Origin: an uncultured Prevotella sp.
GTDB taxonomy: Bacteria > Bacteroidota > Bacteroidia > Bacteroidales > Bacteroidaceae
Direction of reading: 5' to 3'
Assembly: GCA_900553965.1 (NCBI GenBank)
Contig: USFX01000032.1
Location: 1 to 17,254, forward strand
Length of the DNA stretch: 17,254 nucleotides
Shown here: one piece after another, positions 1-8,261 of the stretch
How the letters are laid out: each line of letters begins with the position of its first letter
Position numbering within the stretch: the stretch's first letter is position 1
Made by a program: the position numbers and the translations under genes
The notes under the pieces: generated by a model
Databases searched by the model: none
Told to the model about the DNA's origin: nothing
What the model saw: only the letters and a program-made list of their open reading frames with translations

Positions 1-1726
1 CCCTGTGCTGCTGCGTTTCCCCGATATTCTGGACGACCGTATCCGTAAAATTTCCAATTGTTTCAAAAAAGCTGCAGAAGAATACGAATACGAGGCCAAG
101 AATTTTATTGTATATCCCATAAAGGTCAATCAGATGAGGCCAGTGGTCGAGGAGATCGTAAGTCACGGCAATAAATACAACATAGGTCTCGAAGCCGGCT
201 CCAAGCCCGAACTGCACGCAGTTCTCGCAGTCAACACCCATGAGAACTCCATCATAGTATGCAACGGATATAAGGATGAGGATTATGTCGAACTGGCTCT
301 GCTGGCACAAAAAATGGGACGTCGCATTTTTCTCGTCGTCGAAAAGATAAATGAACTCAAACTTATATCTACTGTAGCACGCAGACTGGGAATCGTTCCG
401 AATATCGGCATACGCATCAAACTCACTTCTTCAGGCTCTGGCAAATGGGAAGAATCGGGCGGAGACGTCAGCAAATTCGGTCTCAACTCAAGCGAACTGC
501 TTGACGCCCTCTCCTATCTTGAAAAGAACAAGATGACCGAAAGTCTTAAGCTCATACATTTCCATATAGGTAGCCAGATAACCAAAATACGCCGCATAAA
601 GAACGCTTTGAGAGAGGCAATGCAATTCTATGTCCAACTCTCAAAGATGGGATTCAACATCGAATTTGTCGACATAGGAGGCGGTCTGGGCGTGGACTAC
701 GACGGAACACGCTCGTCAAGCGGAGAGAACTCCATGAACTATTCCATCCAGGAATATGTAAATGACTCCGTCTCGGCACTTGTCGATGCCTGCCAGAAAA
801 ACAATCTGCCGCATCCCAACATCATCACCGAGAGCGGACGATCGCTGACAGCACACCATTCCGTGCTTATAATCCAGGTTCTCGAGACAGCTCAACTGCC
901 TATCTGGAAAGATGACGATGAACTTGGAGAGAACCCCCATGAACTTGCTTCGGAACTATACAATATATGGGACAAGATAGACTCTTCGAGAGTATTCGAA
1001 GACTGGCATGATGCGCTGCAGATCCGCGAAGAGGCTCTGGAACGGTTCAGCCTCGGACTTCTCGATCTCAGGACACGCGCCCAGATTGAAAAATTGTTCT
1101 GGAGCGTGGCCCGTGATGTCCGCGACATGACCAGATCCATGAAACACCCGCCGGAAGAACTCCGTAAGGCAGCCCGCATGCTTCCTGAAAAATATTTCTG
1201 CAATTTCTCTCTGTTCCAGTCCCTGCCTGACTCGTGGGCAATAGACCAGATGTTCCCGATAATGCCGATCACCAGACTTGATGAAAAACCGACACGGGAA
1301 TGTACGATTCAGGATGTGACATGCGATTCCGACGGGAAGATCAACCGTTTCGTTGCTCCCGCGGGAAGTTCCTATTGTCTCAGCGTGCATGACCTGAAAC
1401 CGAATGAGCCTTATTACCTCGGTGTGTTCCTGGTGGGAGCATATCAAGAAATTCTCGGAGACCTCCACAATCTGTTCGGAGACACCAACGCCGTGCATAT
1501 AACCCTTACAAAAGATGGATATGAGATAGCGCAGATCATTGACGGAGAGGCTGTTGCCGACGTACTCGACTATGTCGAGTACAACCCCAAGAAACTTGTC
1601 CGCAATCTGGAGAGCTGGGTGACAGCCTCCATGAAGCGTGGAGTCATTACCCCTGAGGAAGGGCGGCAGTTCCTTAACAATTATCGTTCAGGACTATACG
1701 GAAGCACATATCTGGAGCGTGACTGA
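1..1726 (+). CDS. speA: Biosynthetic arginine decarboxylase, 5'-truncated by the window edge
   Basis: Decarboxylates arginine to agmatine, the first step of the agmatine route to putrescine and spermidine; PLP-dependent, cytosolic. The reading frame is open from base 2, so the visible GTG at 5 is an internal valine and not the start. About 574 residues are present against roughly 630-660 for full-length SpeA, so some 55-85 N-terminal residues lie outside. Numbering from that valine, the PLP lysine is K40 in YPIKVNQ. The barrel motif HFHIGSQ, the glycine-rich DIGGGLGVDYDG, the ESGRSLTAHH segment, the catalytic-cysteine motif TCDSDGKI and the C-terminal GAYQEILGDLHNLFGD are all present. The stop overlaps the truA ATG (TGATG), so the two are translationally coupled. 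The identification is secure; only the 5' end is missing. Confidence 0.95.
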   Translation, partial: PVLLRFPDILDDRIRKISNCFKKAAEEYEYEAKNFIVYPIKVNQMRPVVEEIVSHGNKYNIGLEAGSKPELHAVLAVNTHENSIIVCNGYKDEDYVELALLAQKMGRRIFLVVEKINELKLISTVARRLGIVPNIGIRIKLTSSGSGKWEESGGDVSKFGLNSSELLDALSYLEKNKMTESLKLIHFHIGSQITKIRRIKNALREAMQFYVQLSKMGFNIEFVDIGGGLGVDYDGTRSSSGENSMNYSIQEYVNDSVSALVDACQKNNLPHPNIITESGRSLTAHHSVLIIQVLETAQLPIWKDDDELGENPHELASELYNIWDKIDSSRVFEDWHDALQIREEALERFSLGLLDLRTRAQIEKLFWSVARDVRDMTRSMKHPPEELRKAARMLPEKYFCNFSLFQSLPDSWAIDQMFPIMPITRLDEKPTRECTIQDVTCDSDGKINRFVAPAGSSYCLSVHDLKPNEPYYLGVFLVGAYQEILGDLHNLFGDTNAVHITLTKDGYEIAQIIDGEAVADVLDYVEYNPKKLVRNLESWVTASMKRGVITPEEGRQFLNNYRSGLYGSTYLERD

Positions 1727-2487
1727 TGCGTAAATTTCTCAAGTTGTCATATTCGGGCACGCCTTATCACGGGTGGCAGTCACAGCCGAACGCGTCAAGC
1801 GTTCAGCAGACCCTCGAAGAAGCTCTCTCGACAATACTTCGCGTGCCTGCGCCTGTCACAGGAGCGGGAAGAACAGACACGGGCGTTCATGCCCGTGTCA
1901 TGTTCGCTCATTTTGATACGGAAACTGAAATTTCAGACCGGCGCCGTTTTCTGACAGGTCTGAACCGTCTGTGCGGGCCTGCGATATCTGTATCCGATAT
2001 AATCGATGTCGCCGACAATGCTCACGCACGCTTCGACGCGACATCCCGTACCTACAAATACTTCATTGTTTTCGAGAAATCTCCATTTCTTGAAGACTGC
2101 TCATGGAGAAGTCCCGGCATACTTGATATAGAGGCGATGAATGAAGCTGCTACGATACTGTTACAAACGAAAGATTTCACGTCATTCGCCAAATTGCACA
2201 GCGATGCGAAGACCAATATATGTCAAGTTTCAGAAGCACGATGGGACAAATGGCACAACAACTTCGAAGTGCCGGGTGCGGTCTTTACGATCACTGCCGA
2301 CCGGTTCTTGAGAAATATGGTGCGTGCCATTGTCGGGACACTTGTGGATGTAGGCCGCGGAAAACTGACACTCGACGGGGTCAGACGTATAATCGAAGAA
2401 AAAGACAGGTGCTCGGCCGGCACCTCCATGCCCCCACAGGCCCTTTTTCTATGGGACATCACTTATCCTTACATATACCGGGATTAG
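1726..2487 (+). CDS. truA: tRNA pseudouridine(38-40) synthase TruA
   Basis: Isomerises uridines 38-40 in the anticodon stem-loop of many tRNAs to pseudouridine. The 253-residue protein has the usual family length. It begins with the typical KLSYSGTPYHGWQ strand and carries the catalytic aspartate D51 in GRTDTGVHA. The second half shows FLRNMVRAIVGTLVDVGRGK, the conserved C-terminal RNA-binding and dimer segment. The ATG overlaps the speA stop by one base, which fixes the start. ligA follows after 32 bases. Nothing about the protein is unusual; its interest is the tight polyamine, tRNA-modification and DNA-ligase run on one strand. Confidence 0.96.
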   Translation: MRKFLKLSYSGTPYHGWQSQPNASSVQQTLEEALSTILRVPAPVTGAGRTDTGVHARVMFAHFDTETEISDRRRFLTGLNRLCGPAISVSDIIDVADNAHARFDATSRTYKYFIVFEKSPFLEDCSWRSPGILDIEAMNEAATILLQTKDFTSFAKLHSDAKTNICQVSEARWDKWHNNFEVPGAVFTITADRFLRNMVRAIVGTLVDVGRGKLTLDGVRRIIEEKDRCSAGTSMPPQALFLWDITYPYIYRD

Positions 2488-2519
2488 ACAAGCGACAAAA
2501 CCAAACCATTGCTTATGAC

Positions 2520-4529
2520 ATGGAAATAAAAGAAAGAATCAAGCGGCTACGCGACGAGCTTAACCGACACAACCATAATTATTACGTGTTGAATTCTCCT
2601 GAAATATCAGACAAAGAGTTCGACATGATGATGAAAGAACTTGAAATTCTTGAAAAGGAAAATCCGGAATATGCCGATGAGCTCTCTCCTACCCGACGCG
2701 TAGGCTCCGACCTCACAAAGGGATTCGAACATGTGGTCCACGAACGACCGATGATGTCGCTTGCCAACACTTATTCCATAAGCGAAGTCGACGAATGGGC
2801 GGCGCGTATCGACAAGGCGCTTGAAGGACATGACTACAGCATAGTAGGGGAAATGAAATTCGACGGAACATCGATTTCCCTCACCTACAGGCATGGACGT
2901 CTTGTCAGAGCGGTGACACGTGGCGACGGCACCCAGGGTGATGACGTTACCGCAAACGTAAAGACAATACGCAGCATCCCATTGGAGCTGCTTCCCGGCG
3001 ACTGGCCGGAAGAATTCGAGATACGCGGAGAGATTCTTATGCCATGGGAAGTTTTCGAAAAACTCAATGCGGAAAGAGCCTACAACGAAGAACCTCTGTT
3101 CGCCAATCCAAGAAACGCGGCATCGGGCACTCTGAAACTGCAGGATTCACGGGAGGTAGCCAAACGCCATCTTGACGCCCGCTTTTACTATCTGCTGAGT
3201 GACAGTCTGCCTTTCGACAACCATTATGAGAATATGCTCGCGGCGGAACACTGGGGATTCAAAGTCTCGAAAGCGATGACCGTGTTGCATTCTCTCAAAG
3301 AAATAGATGAGTATATCGCTTATTGGGATGAGCACCGTAAGGAACTTCCCGTGGCGACAGACGGACTCGTATTCAAAGTCAACTCTCTCCGCCAGCAACT
3401 CAATCTCGGTTCCACCGCCAAGTCTCCGAGATGGGCGGTAGCTTTCAAATTCAATCCCGAACGCGCATGCACTCCGCTACACTTCGTATCGTTCGAGACG
3501 GGGAGGATGGGAATCGTCACCCCGGTGGCCAACCTTGAACCCGTGCAGTTATCGGGCACAATCGTCAAACGCGCGTCTCTGCACAACGAGGACATCATGC
3601 TTGAGCTTGACATCCATGAAGGAGATTCGCTGTATGTGGAGAAAGCCGGCGAGATCATCCCGCAGATCACAGGCGTGGAGATATCCCGACGCCCCGAGGG
3701 CGCGGCAAAAATAACCTTCGTAAGGAATTGTCCGGTATGCGGCACACCGCTGCAGCGCATATTCGGAGAAGCTGCATGGTGCTGTCCCAACAAATATGGA
3801 TGCCGCCCTCAGATAACGGGCAGAATAGAGCACTTCTGTGCCAGACGAATGATGAACATAGACGGAATCGGCGAAGAGACAGCCGAGCAACTCTATGAAT
3901 CCGGTCTTGTGGAAAGAATCGGTCAGATTTATGATCTTACCGAGGATAAACTGGCAGGACTGGACCGTTTCGGCACTAAAGCAGCACAACGGATCATGAA
4001 AGGAATCGAGAATTCCAGAACTGTTCCGTTTGAAAGAGTATTATATGCCCTGTCAATTCCCAATGTCGGAGAGACAACTGCCAAACGACTCGCCAGAACA
4101 GTCAAAAGCATGGAAAGACTGCTTGAGATGACACTTGAGGAGCTGACCGCCATACCTGACGTCGGGCCGGTGATAGCACAGAACATCTATGATTTTCTCA
4201 GGGAACCGGTCAACATAGCCAACATCAATGATCTGAGAAACGCAGGAGTGCAATTGGAACTTTCCGCCGATAAAATGATTCCCGCAGGAAATTCTCTCAC
4301 CGGAAATACAATTGTGATATCAGGAACTTTCCTGCATCACAGCCGTGACGAATACAAGGACATAATAGTCGCGCACGGAGGGAAAAACTCCGGAAGCATA
4401 TCAAAAAAGACGACATTTGTTCTTGCCGGTGAAAATATGGGACCTGCAAAACGTGACAAATGTACCCAGCTCGGCATTCCAATGATATCGGAAGAGGAAT
4501 TTCTCGGCATGATCACTCCCTCCGAATAA
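2520..4529 (+). CDS. ligA: NAD+-dependent DNA ligase
   Basis: Seals nicks in DNA using NAD+, in replication and repair. The 669-residue protein, started at the ATG at 2520, matches the usual ~670 length. The frame is open further upstream to 2220, but that extension lies inside truA in another frame and encodes nothing ligase-like. The adenylation domain has the nucleophile K113 in KFDG and the motif DGLVFKVNS near 281. An OB fold is followed by a four-cysteine zinc finger (C404, C407, C421 or C422, C428). Helix-hairpin-helix repeats include NIDGIGEETAEQL (446-458), SIPNVGETTAKRL and AIPDVGPVIA. A C-terminal BRCT domain (about 594-669) contains the GNTIVISGTF start. There is no obvious Shine-Dalgarno sequence, as is usual in Bacteroidota. 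Confidence 0.96.
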   Translation: MEIKERIKRLRDELNRHNHNYYVLNSPEISDKEFDMMMKELEILEKENPEYADELSPTRRVGSDLTKGFEHVVHERPMMSLANTYSISEVDEWAARIDKALEGHDYSIVGEMKFDGTSISLTYRHGRLVRAVTRGDGTQGDDVTANVKTIRSIPLELLPGDWPEEFEIRGEILMPWEVFEKLNAERAYNEEPLFANPRNAASGTLKLQDSREVAKRHLDARFYYLLSDSLPFDNHYENMLAAEHWGFKVSKAMTVLHSLKEIDEYIAYWDEHRKELPVATDGLVFKVNSLRQQLNLGSTAKSPRWAVAFKFNPERACTPLHFVSFETGRMGIVTPVANLEPVQLSGTIVKRASLHNEDIMLELDIHEGDSLYVEKAGEIIPQITGVEISRRPEGAAKITFVRNCPVCGTPLQRIFGEAAWCCPNKYGCRPQITGRIEHFCARRMMNIDGIGEETAEQLYESGLVERIGQIYDLTEDKLAGLDRFGTKAAQRIMKGIENSRTVPFERVLYALSIPNVGETTAKRLARTVKSMERLLEMTLEELTAIPDVGPVIAQNIYDFLREPVNIANINDLRNAGVQLELSADKMIPAGNSLTGNTIVISGTFLHHSRDEYKDIIVAHGGKNSGSISKKTTFVLAGENMGPAKRDKCTQLGIPMISEEEFLGMITPSE

Positions 4530-4603
4530 TCGGACACGCTGAGGACAGAACCGCGGTATTGATCAAAATCAAATTTTAACCGATCTATATAATAAACTTA
4601 ATA
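4530..4603. other. ligA-rpe spacer
   Basis: A 74-base spacer. A small dyad TCCGA-ATAA-TCGGA (4521-4534) spans the ligA stop but has no T-run after it, so it is a poor terminator. The last 45 bases before rpe are AT-rich, without a TAnnTTTG box. I see no convincing promoter, so rpe may be co-transcribed from upstream. Confidence 0.4.
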
Positions 4604-5257
4604 ATGAAAATTTCACCATCCTTATTATCCGCCAATTTCGCGGATTTACGTCCAGATATCGAAATGATCAACTCGTCGGAATGCGATTATCTGCATATGG
4701 ACATAATGGACGGAGTATTTGTACCGAACATATCATTCGGATTTCCTGTCATGAAAGCCGTCAGCAAGATCTGTACAAAACCACTCGACGTGCATCTCAT
4801 GATAGTAGAGCCGCAGAAATGGATATCACAGGTCAGGGACTGTGGAGCGGAAATAATGAACGTACATCAGGAGGCATGTCTGCATCTGCACAGCTGTGTC
4901 CAGCAGATCCATCAGGCAGGCATGAAAGCCGGAGTCACTCTTTGCCCAGCCACTCCCGTATCGACACTTACCGACATAATAGAAGATCTTGATCTTGTAT
5001 TGCTCATGTCTGTGAATCCGGGATTCGGAGGACAGCCGTTTATCGAACATACTCTACGCAAGACGGAGGAACTGCGGCGACTCATCGCCGCCACCGGCTC
5101 AAAGGCAGAGATAGAAATAGACGGAGGGGTAAACCTTACGACAGGCGCGGCTCTTGCCTCAGCTGGCGCGGACATTCTTGTGGCCGGAAGTTTTGTATTC
5201 GGCTCCGAAGATCCGGCCAGAACAATCAGTGACCTCAAAAATTTAGAAGCGGTTTAA
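4604..5257 (+). CDS. rpe: Ribulose-phosphate 3-epimerase
   Basis: Interconverts ribulose 5-phosphate and xylulose 5-phosphate in the non-oxidative pentose phosphate pathway. The 217-residue single-domain TIM barrel has every family landmark. It begins SPSLLSANFADL, with the substrate-binding serine. The metal ligands are H31 and D33 in HMDIMDG, H64 in DVHLMI and D173 in EIDGGV. The phosphate loop is VNPGFGGQPF (137-146). The length is normal. The ATG follows an AT-rich spacer without a Shine-Dalgarno sequence. dedA starts 11 bases after the stop, so they probably share a transcript. The link to dedA is positional only; no functional connection is known to me. Confidence 0.96.
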   Translation: MKISPSLLSANFADLRPDIEMINSSECDYLHMDIMDGVFVPNISFGFPVMKAVSKICTKPLDVHLMIVEPQKWISQVRDCGAEIMNVHQEACLHLHSCVQQIHQAGMKAGVTLCPATPVSTLTDIIEDLDLVLLMSVNPGFGGQPFIEHTLRKTEELRRLIAATGSKAEIEIDGGVNLTTGAALASAGADILVAGSFVFGSEDPARTISDLKNLEAV

Positions 5258-5268
5258 AATCATTAGAA

Positions 5269-5955
5269 ATGCTTGATATGATTCCTTTGGCAATTTTCGA
5301 TGCCAGCGAGTTTTTCCAATGGTTTGTCAACCATGCAAACTATTGGTTCGTATTCATCTTCATGGTAATAGAAAGCAGTTTCATTCCTTTCCCGTCTGAA
5401 GTCATAGTGCCGCCGGCCGCCTATCTGGCCTGCCGCAATTATGGAGTGGGAGCCGACATGAATGTCTATATGGTGGTTATATTCGCGACTCTCGGGGCAC
5501 TCGTCGGAGCATTTATCAACTATTATCTCGCGCTGTGGGTAGGACGACCCGTGGTCTATAAATTTGCCGACAGCCGTCTGGGACATGCCTGTCTTATCGA
5601 TCGCGCAAAAGTAGAGAAAGCCGAAAAATATTTTGACAAGCACGGTGCGGTGTCGACATTTATAGGACGTCTTATCCCGGCGATCCGGCAGCTGATATCC
5701 ATTCCTGCGGGAATTTCGAAAATGAATGTCGCACAATTCGCCATTTTCACCACTCTCGGCGCGCTTGTATGGAATTCGATACTCGGCGCGCTGGGCTACT
5801 GGCTGTCTGTCCACGTCGATCCCGCGATGCTTTTCGATAAGATCGAGGAATACAACCGTTATCTCAGCTGGGGAGGATATGCTTTATTCGGCCTCTGCGT
5901 GATCTACATCCTCTGGAACGCCTTCCGCAAGAAAAATACAGACATCAGACAGTGA
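5269..5955 (+). CDS. DedA/SNARE-associated family membrane protein
   Basis: Integral inner-membrane protein of the DedA family. Some members act as flippases or transporters for undecaprenyl phosphate or phosphatidylethanolamine, and loss disturbs envelope and proton-motive-force homeostasis; the substrate here cannot be told from sequence. The 228 residues show the diagnostic motifs: E35 and PFPSE (40-44) in the re-entrant region, G77-rich ATLGALVGAFINYYLA, and FIGRLIPAIRQL followed by SIPAG (131-148) with the two conserved arginines. Hydrophobic segments lie near 24-50, 66-91, 150-175 and 198-217. An ATG three codons later is an alternative start. Its 3' end overlaps the convergent exchanger gene by 11 bp, leaving no room for a terminator between them. 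Confidence 0.9.
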   Translation: MLDMIPLAIFDASEFFQWFVNHANYWFVFIFMVIESSFIPFPSEVIVPPAAYLACRNYGVGADMNVYMVVIFATLGALVGAFINYYLALWVGRPVVYKFADSRLGHACLIDRAKVEKAEKYFDKHGAVSTFIGRLIPAIRQLISIPAGISKMNVAQFAIFTTLGALVWNSILGALGYWLSVHVDPAMLFDKIEEYNRYLSWGGYALFGLCVIYILWNAFRKKNTDIRQ

Positions 5956-6907
5956 GGCAGAGGGTGGTGACGTAGGCTATATAGATCAGCACCATGACGG
6001 CTCCTTCGGAACGGCGGATTGTCCTGTTGCCCACAAACCATCCTACAGCCCAGAAAAGAAGACTCGCGACCATAAGCACCGACAGATCGAAGATATCTAT
6101 TCCTCCGAAGGGCAAAGGCTTGACAATGGAAGTCACTCCGAGCACGAAGAATATATTGAATATGTTCGAACCTATCACATTGCCTATGCAGATGCCCGGC
6201 GATCCCTTAAGAGCAGCAACGACCGAGGTGGCAAGTTCAGGCAGAGACGTCCCGGCCGCAATAATAGTCAGACCGATCATCGCCTCCGACATGCCGAGAG
6301 ATCGCGCTATACCTGAAGCTCCGTCGACAAACCACTGACCGCCCAGCACAAGACCTGCGAGACCTCCGCATACGTATATCAGAGCTTTCCAAAGCGGAAG
6401 GCTCTTTTTTTGTACGCTATCTTCAGCCACAACCGGTTCAGGGGCCTTTTTAGCCTGTGCGAACGTGAACCGCATAAACACCAGAAAGAAAAGAAACAGA
6501 AGAATACCGTCGACACGTGTGACTTCCATTGATGTCCCGTCAAGCCACGGAGCACAGCCAATGGCAAGCAATGCCGCCGAAGAGAGTATGACCAGTGGAA
6601 TCTCATTTACAAGAATTCCGCCTTCTATCCTGATGGGCTTGATGAGTGCGGAAATACCGACTATGACCAGAATATTGAATATGTTCGACCCGACGATGTT
6701 TCCCACCGCCATAGCCGAAGATGCATTAAAAGCACTTGTGAGCGACACCACAAGCTCGGGAGCACTGGTCATCATCGACACAACCGTCAGTCCTACCATA
6801 AAATCAGACATTCCCATACGTCTGGCAAGAGCGGAAGCACCGTCGGTCATAAAATTGGCTCCTCCAAGAATAAGGAGGAGCCCTATTATAAATAGAATTA
6901 TATTCAC
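5945..6907 (-). CDS. CaCA-family Na+/Ca2+ (or K+-dependent) exchanger
   Basis: A 320-residue inner-membrane antiporter of the cation/calcium exchanger superfamily (YrbG-like), expected to exchange Ca2+ against Na+ or H+. The duplicated five-helix architecture is visible. The first alpha repeat has SAPELVVSLTSA (48-59) and GNIVGSNIFN (69-78), and the second has GTSLPELATS (219-228) and GNVIGSNIFN (242-251). The ion-binding acidic residues would be E51 and E224. A charged loop (about 150-170) separates the halves. In the first repeat the residues before TSAPE are MM, where relatives usually have a glycine (GTSxPE). The gene starts 6 bases after the fprA stop on the same strand, so the two form an operon. 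Ion specificity is not decidable from sequence. Confidence 0.92.
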   Translation of the reverse strand: MNIILFIIGLLLILGGANFMTDGASALARRMGMSDFMVGLTVVSMMTSAPELVVSLTSAFNASSAMAVGNIVGSNIFNILVIVGISALIKPIRIEGGILVNEIPLVILSSAALLAIGCAPWLDGTSMEVTRVDGILLFLFFLVFMRFTFAQAKKAPEPVVAEDSVQKKSLPLWKALIYVCGGLAGLVLGGQWFVDGASGIARSLGMSEAMIGLTIIAAGTSLPELATSVVAALKGSPGICIGNVIGSNIFNIFFVLGVTSIVKPLPFGGIDIFDLSVLMVASLLFWAVGWFVGNRTIRRSEGAVMVLIYIAYVTTLCLTV

Positions 6908-6913
6908 GCCTTC

Positions 6914-8116
6914 TTAATCTTTCTGTAGAGAACAAGCGACGGCTGCCGCAAGTTCACGTGCGGATGAAATGGATTCTTCATCAAGAGTCTGACGCATGGT
7001 CATCGACGCAACCATCGGCATCTTCATCCGCTCACAATATTCCTGAATGCGCGCTATTGCCGCACCTTTGGCCCATGTATATCCTCCGAAAGCCGCGAAC
7101 ACCTTATTCTGGATCTCACGTGTTTCCATAGCGTTCATAAATGCCTCGACAGGAGGAAACAGTCCCATCGAATAAGTGGCGCTTCCGACTATCAGGCCCT
7201 GATATCTGAATGCATCCGAGATCATATCGCTCATCGAGGAGTGGGAGGCGTTGTGTATGCGTATATTCCTGACCCCCGAGCGGCATAATTCACGTGCGAT
7301 GACCTCGGCGACTTCCGCTGTATTCCCGTACATGGAACCGTAGATTATTGTCACGCCCGGTTCAGATTTATAAGCGGAAAGTTTATCGGTGATCGCCAGT
7401 ACTTCTTCTATCCTTTCATGCCATACCGGGCCATGGGTCGAACAGATATAATCAAGAGGAAGAAGAGCCGAAAGCTTGGCAAGGGCGCGCTGGACAAATT
7501 TGCCATATTTGCCGACAATGTTTGAATAATAACGATACATCTCAGGGAAGAAATGATCCGTTGACATTTCGGAATCAATTACACCTCCGTCAAGAGCACC
7601 GAATGTTCCGAACGCATCTCCTGAGAAAAGAAGCCTGCAATCCTCCAGCCATGTCATCATAGTCTCCGGCCAATGGACCATAGGTGTGAGAAAAAAACGC
7701 AATTTCCTGTCTCCGAGATCGAGAGTGTCACCATCCTTGACTTCAACAAAACGATTGTCATCATCGATATGATAAAAGCCCTTGATCATCGAAATAGTCT
7801 GTGAGTTGCCGACTATCTTCACGTCAGGATAGGACAGCACGACTTCGGGTATGGAACCGCTGTGATCCGGCTCCATATGATTGATCACAAGGTAATCTAT
7901 CTTACGCCCGGGGGCGACAGACTCGATATTGTTCAGAAATTCGCGTACCTCATCGATGCGCACAGTGTCTATCAGAGCGAGGCGGCTTCCGCCATCTACT
8001 ATATATGAATTATAGCTCACGCCATATGGCAGAGACCAGAGGCCTTCGAAAAGAGCGGTCACCCGGTCATTCACGCCGGCATAGTATACTCCTTTGGTAA
8101 TTTCCTTGAAGTTCAT
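6914..8116 (-). CDS. fprA: Flavodiiron protein (FprA-type O2/NO reductase)
   Basis: Cytosolic enzyme reducing O2 to water and/or NO to N2O with electrons taken through its FMN; in anaerobes it protects radical and iron-sulfur enzymes. The 400 residues comprise a metallo-beta-lactamase-like diiron domain (1-250) and a flavodoxin domain (about 254-395). All diiron ligands are in place: H80, E82, D84, H85 (HMEPDH), H147 (MVHWPE), D166 (SGDAFG) and H227 (STHGPVW). The FMN phosphate loop is YGSMYGNTAE. There is no rubredoxin or flavin-reductase fusion, so this is the simple class A architecture needing an outside donor such as rubredoxin. It leads an operon with the CaCA exchanger and is divergent from the hemerythrin-LuxR regulator. 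O2 versus NO preference cannot be read from the sequence. Confidence 0.96.
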   Translation of the reverse strand: MNFKEITKGVYYAGVNDRVTALFEGLWSLPYGVSYNSYIVDGGSRLALIDTVRIDEVREFLNNIESVAPGRKIDYLVINHMEPDHSGSIPEVVLSYPDVKIVGNSQTISMIKGFYHIDDDNRFVEVKDGDTLDLGDRKLRFFLTPMVHWPETMMTWLEDCRLLFSGDAFGTFGALDGGVIDSEMSTDHFFPEMYRYYSNIVGKYGKFVQRALAKLSALLPLDYICSTHGPVWHERIEEVLAITDKLSAYKSEPGVTIIYGSMYGNTAEVAEVIARELCRSGVRNIRIHNASHSSMSDMISDAFRYQGLIVGSATYSMGLFPPVEAFMNAMETREIQNKVFAAFGGYTWAKGAAIARIQEYCERMKMPMVASMTMRQTLDEESISSARELAAAVACSLQKD

Positions 8117-8140
8117 AGTGTATATATGAATGTTTTGATC

Positions 8141-8164
8141 ACTTACTTAAGACATACTTACTTA
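8141..8164 (-). repeat. Direct repeat in the fprA leader
   Basis: Two identical copies of ACTTACTTA (plus strand) at 8141-8149 and 8156-8164, 15 bp apart start to start. They lie just downstream of the predicted fprA transcription start. Possible operator or leader element, but the sequence is simple and could be chance. Confidence 0.4.
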
Positions 8165-8171
8165 TTTGGTA

Positions 8172-8179
8172 CAAATATA
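8172..8179 (-). promoter_or_regulatory. Predicted fprA promoter, -7 box
   Basis: On the minus strand this reads TATATTTG, a full match to the Bacteroidota -7 consensus TAnnTTTG. It predicts transcription start near 8165 and a leader of about 50 nt. No TTTG -33 box is found at the usual 19-21 bp spacing, which suggests a weak or activator-dependent promoter. Confidence 0.6.
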
Positions 8180-8196
8180 ATCGATTTCTCCGAAAG

Positions 8197-8206
8197 AGTC
8201 ACGACT
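8197..8206. promoter_or_regulatory. Small dyad midway between the divergent promoters
   Basis: AGTC-AC-GACT, an inverted repeat centred at 8201/8202. It lies 21-22 bp from the inner edge of each of the two divergent -7 boxes, where both -33 boxes should be and are not. A 4-bp half-site is weak evidence by itself; the symmetric placement is what makes it a candidate shared operator. Confidence 0.35.
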
Positions 8207-8222
8207 AAAAGCTATTTTTTTG

Positions 8223-8230
8223 TAATTTTG
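8223..8230 (+). promoter_or_regulatory. Predicted promoter of the hemerythrin-LuxR gene, -7 box
   Basis: TAATTTTG, a full match to TAnnTTTG, 31 bases before the ATG at 8262. No TTTG -33 box is seen at 19-21 bp. A short purine stretch (ATAAGG) precedes the start codon by about 6 bases. Confidence 0.6.
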
Positions 8231-8261
8231 CATCCCGATATGGTATTATAATAAGGTGACG

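Noticed and set aside
2220..2519. Upstream extension of ligA by 100 codons
   Set aside because: It lies within truA in another frame, is rich in Arg and Cys, and the ATG at 2520 gives the normal ligase length and N-terminus.
5238..5268. AAAATTTAGAA / AAAATCATTAGAA duplication at the rpe 3' end
   Set aside because: AT-rich words of this length recur easily by chance, and the spacing (18-20) does not match the 22-bp arrays.
8185..8195. TTTC-TCC-GAAA as a copy of the nrdD/nrdG dyad
   Set aside because: The spacer is 3 rather than 5 bases and the AnnAC core is absent, so it is not counted as the same motif.
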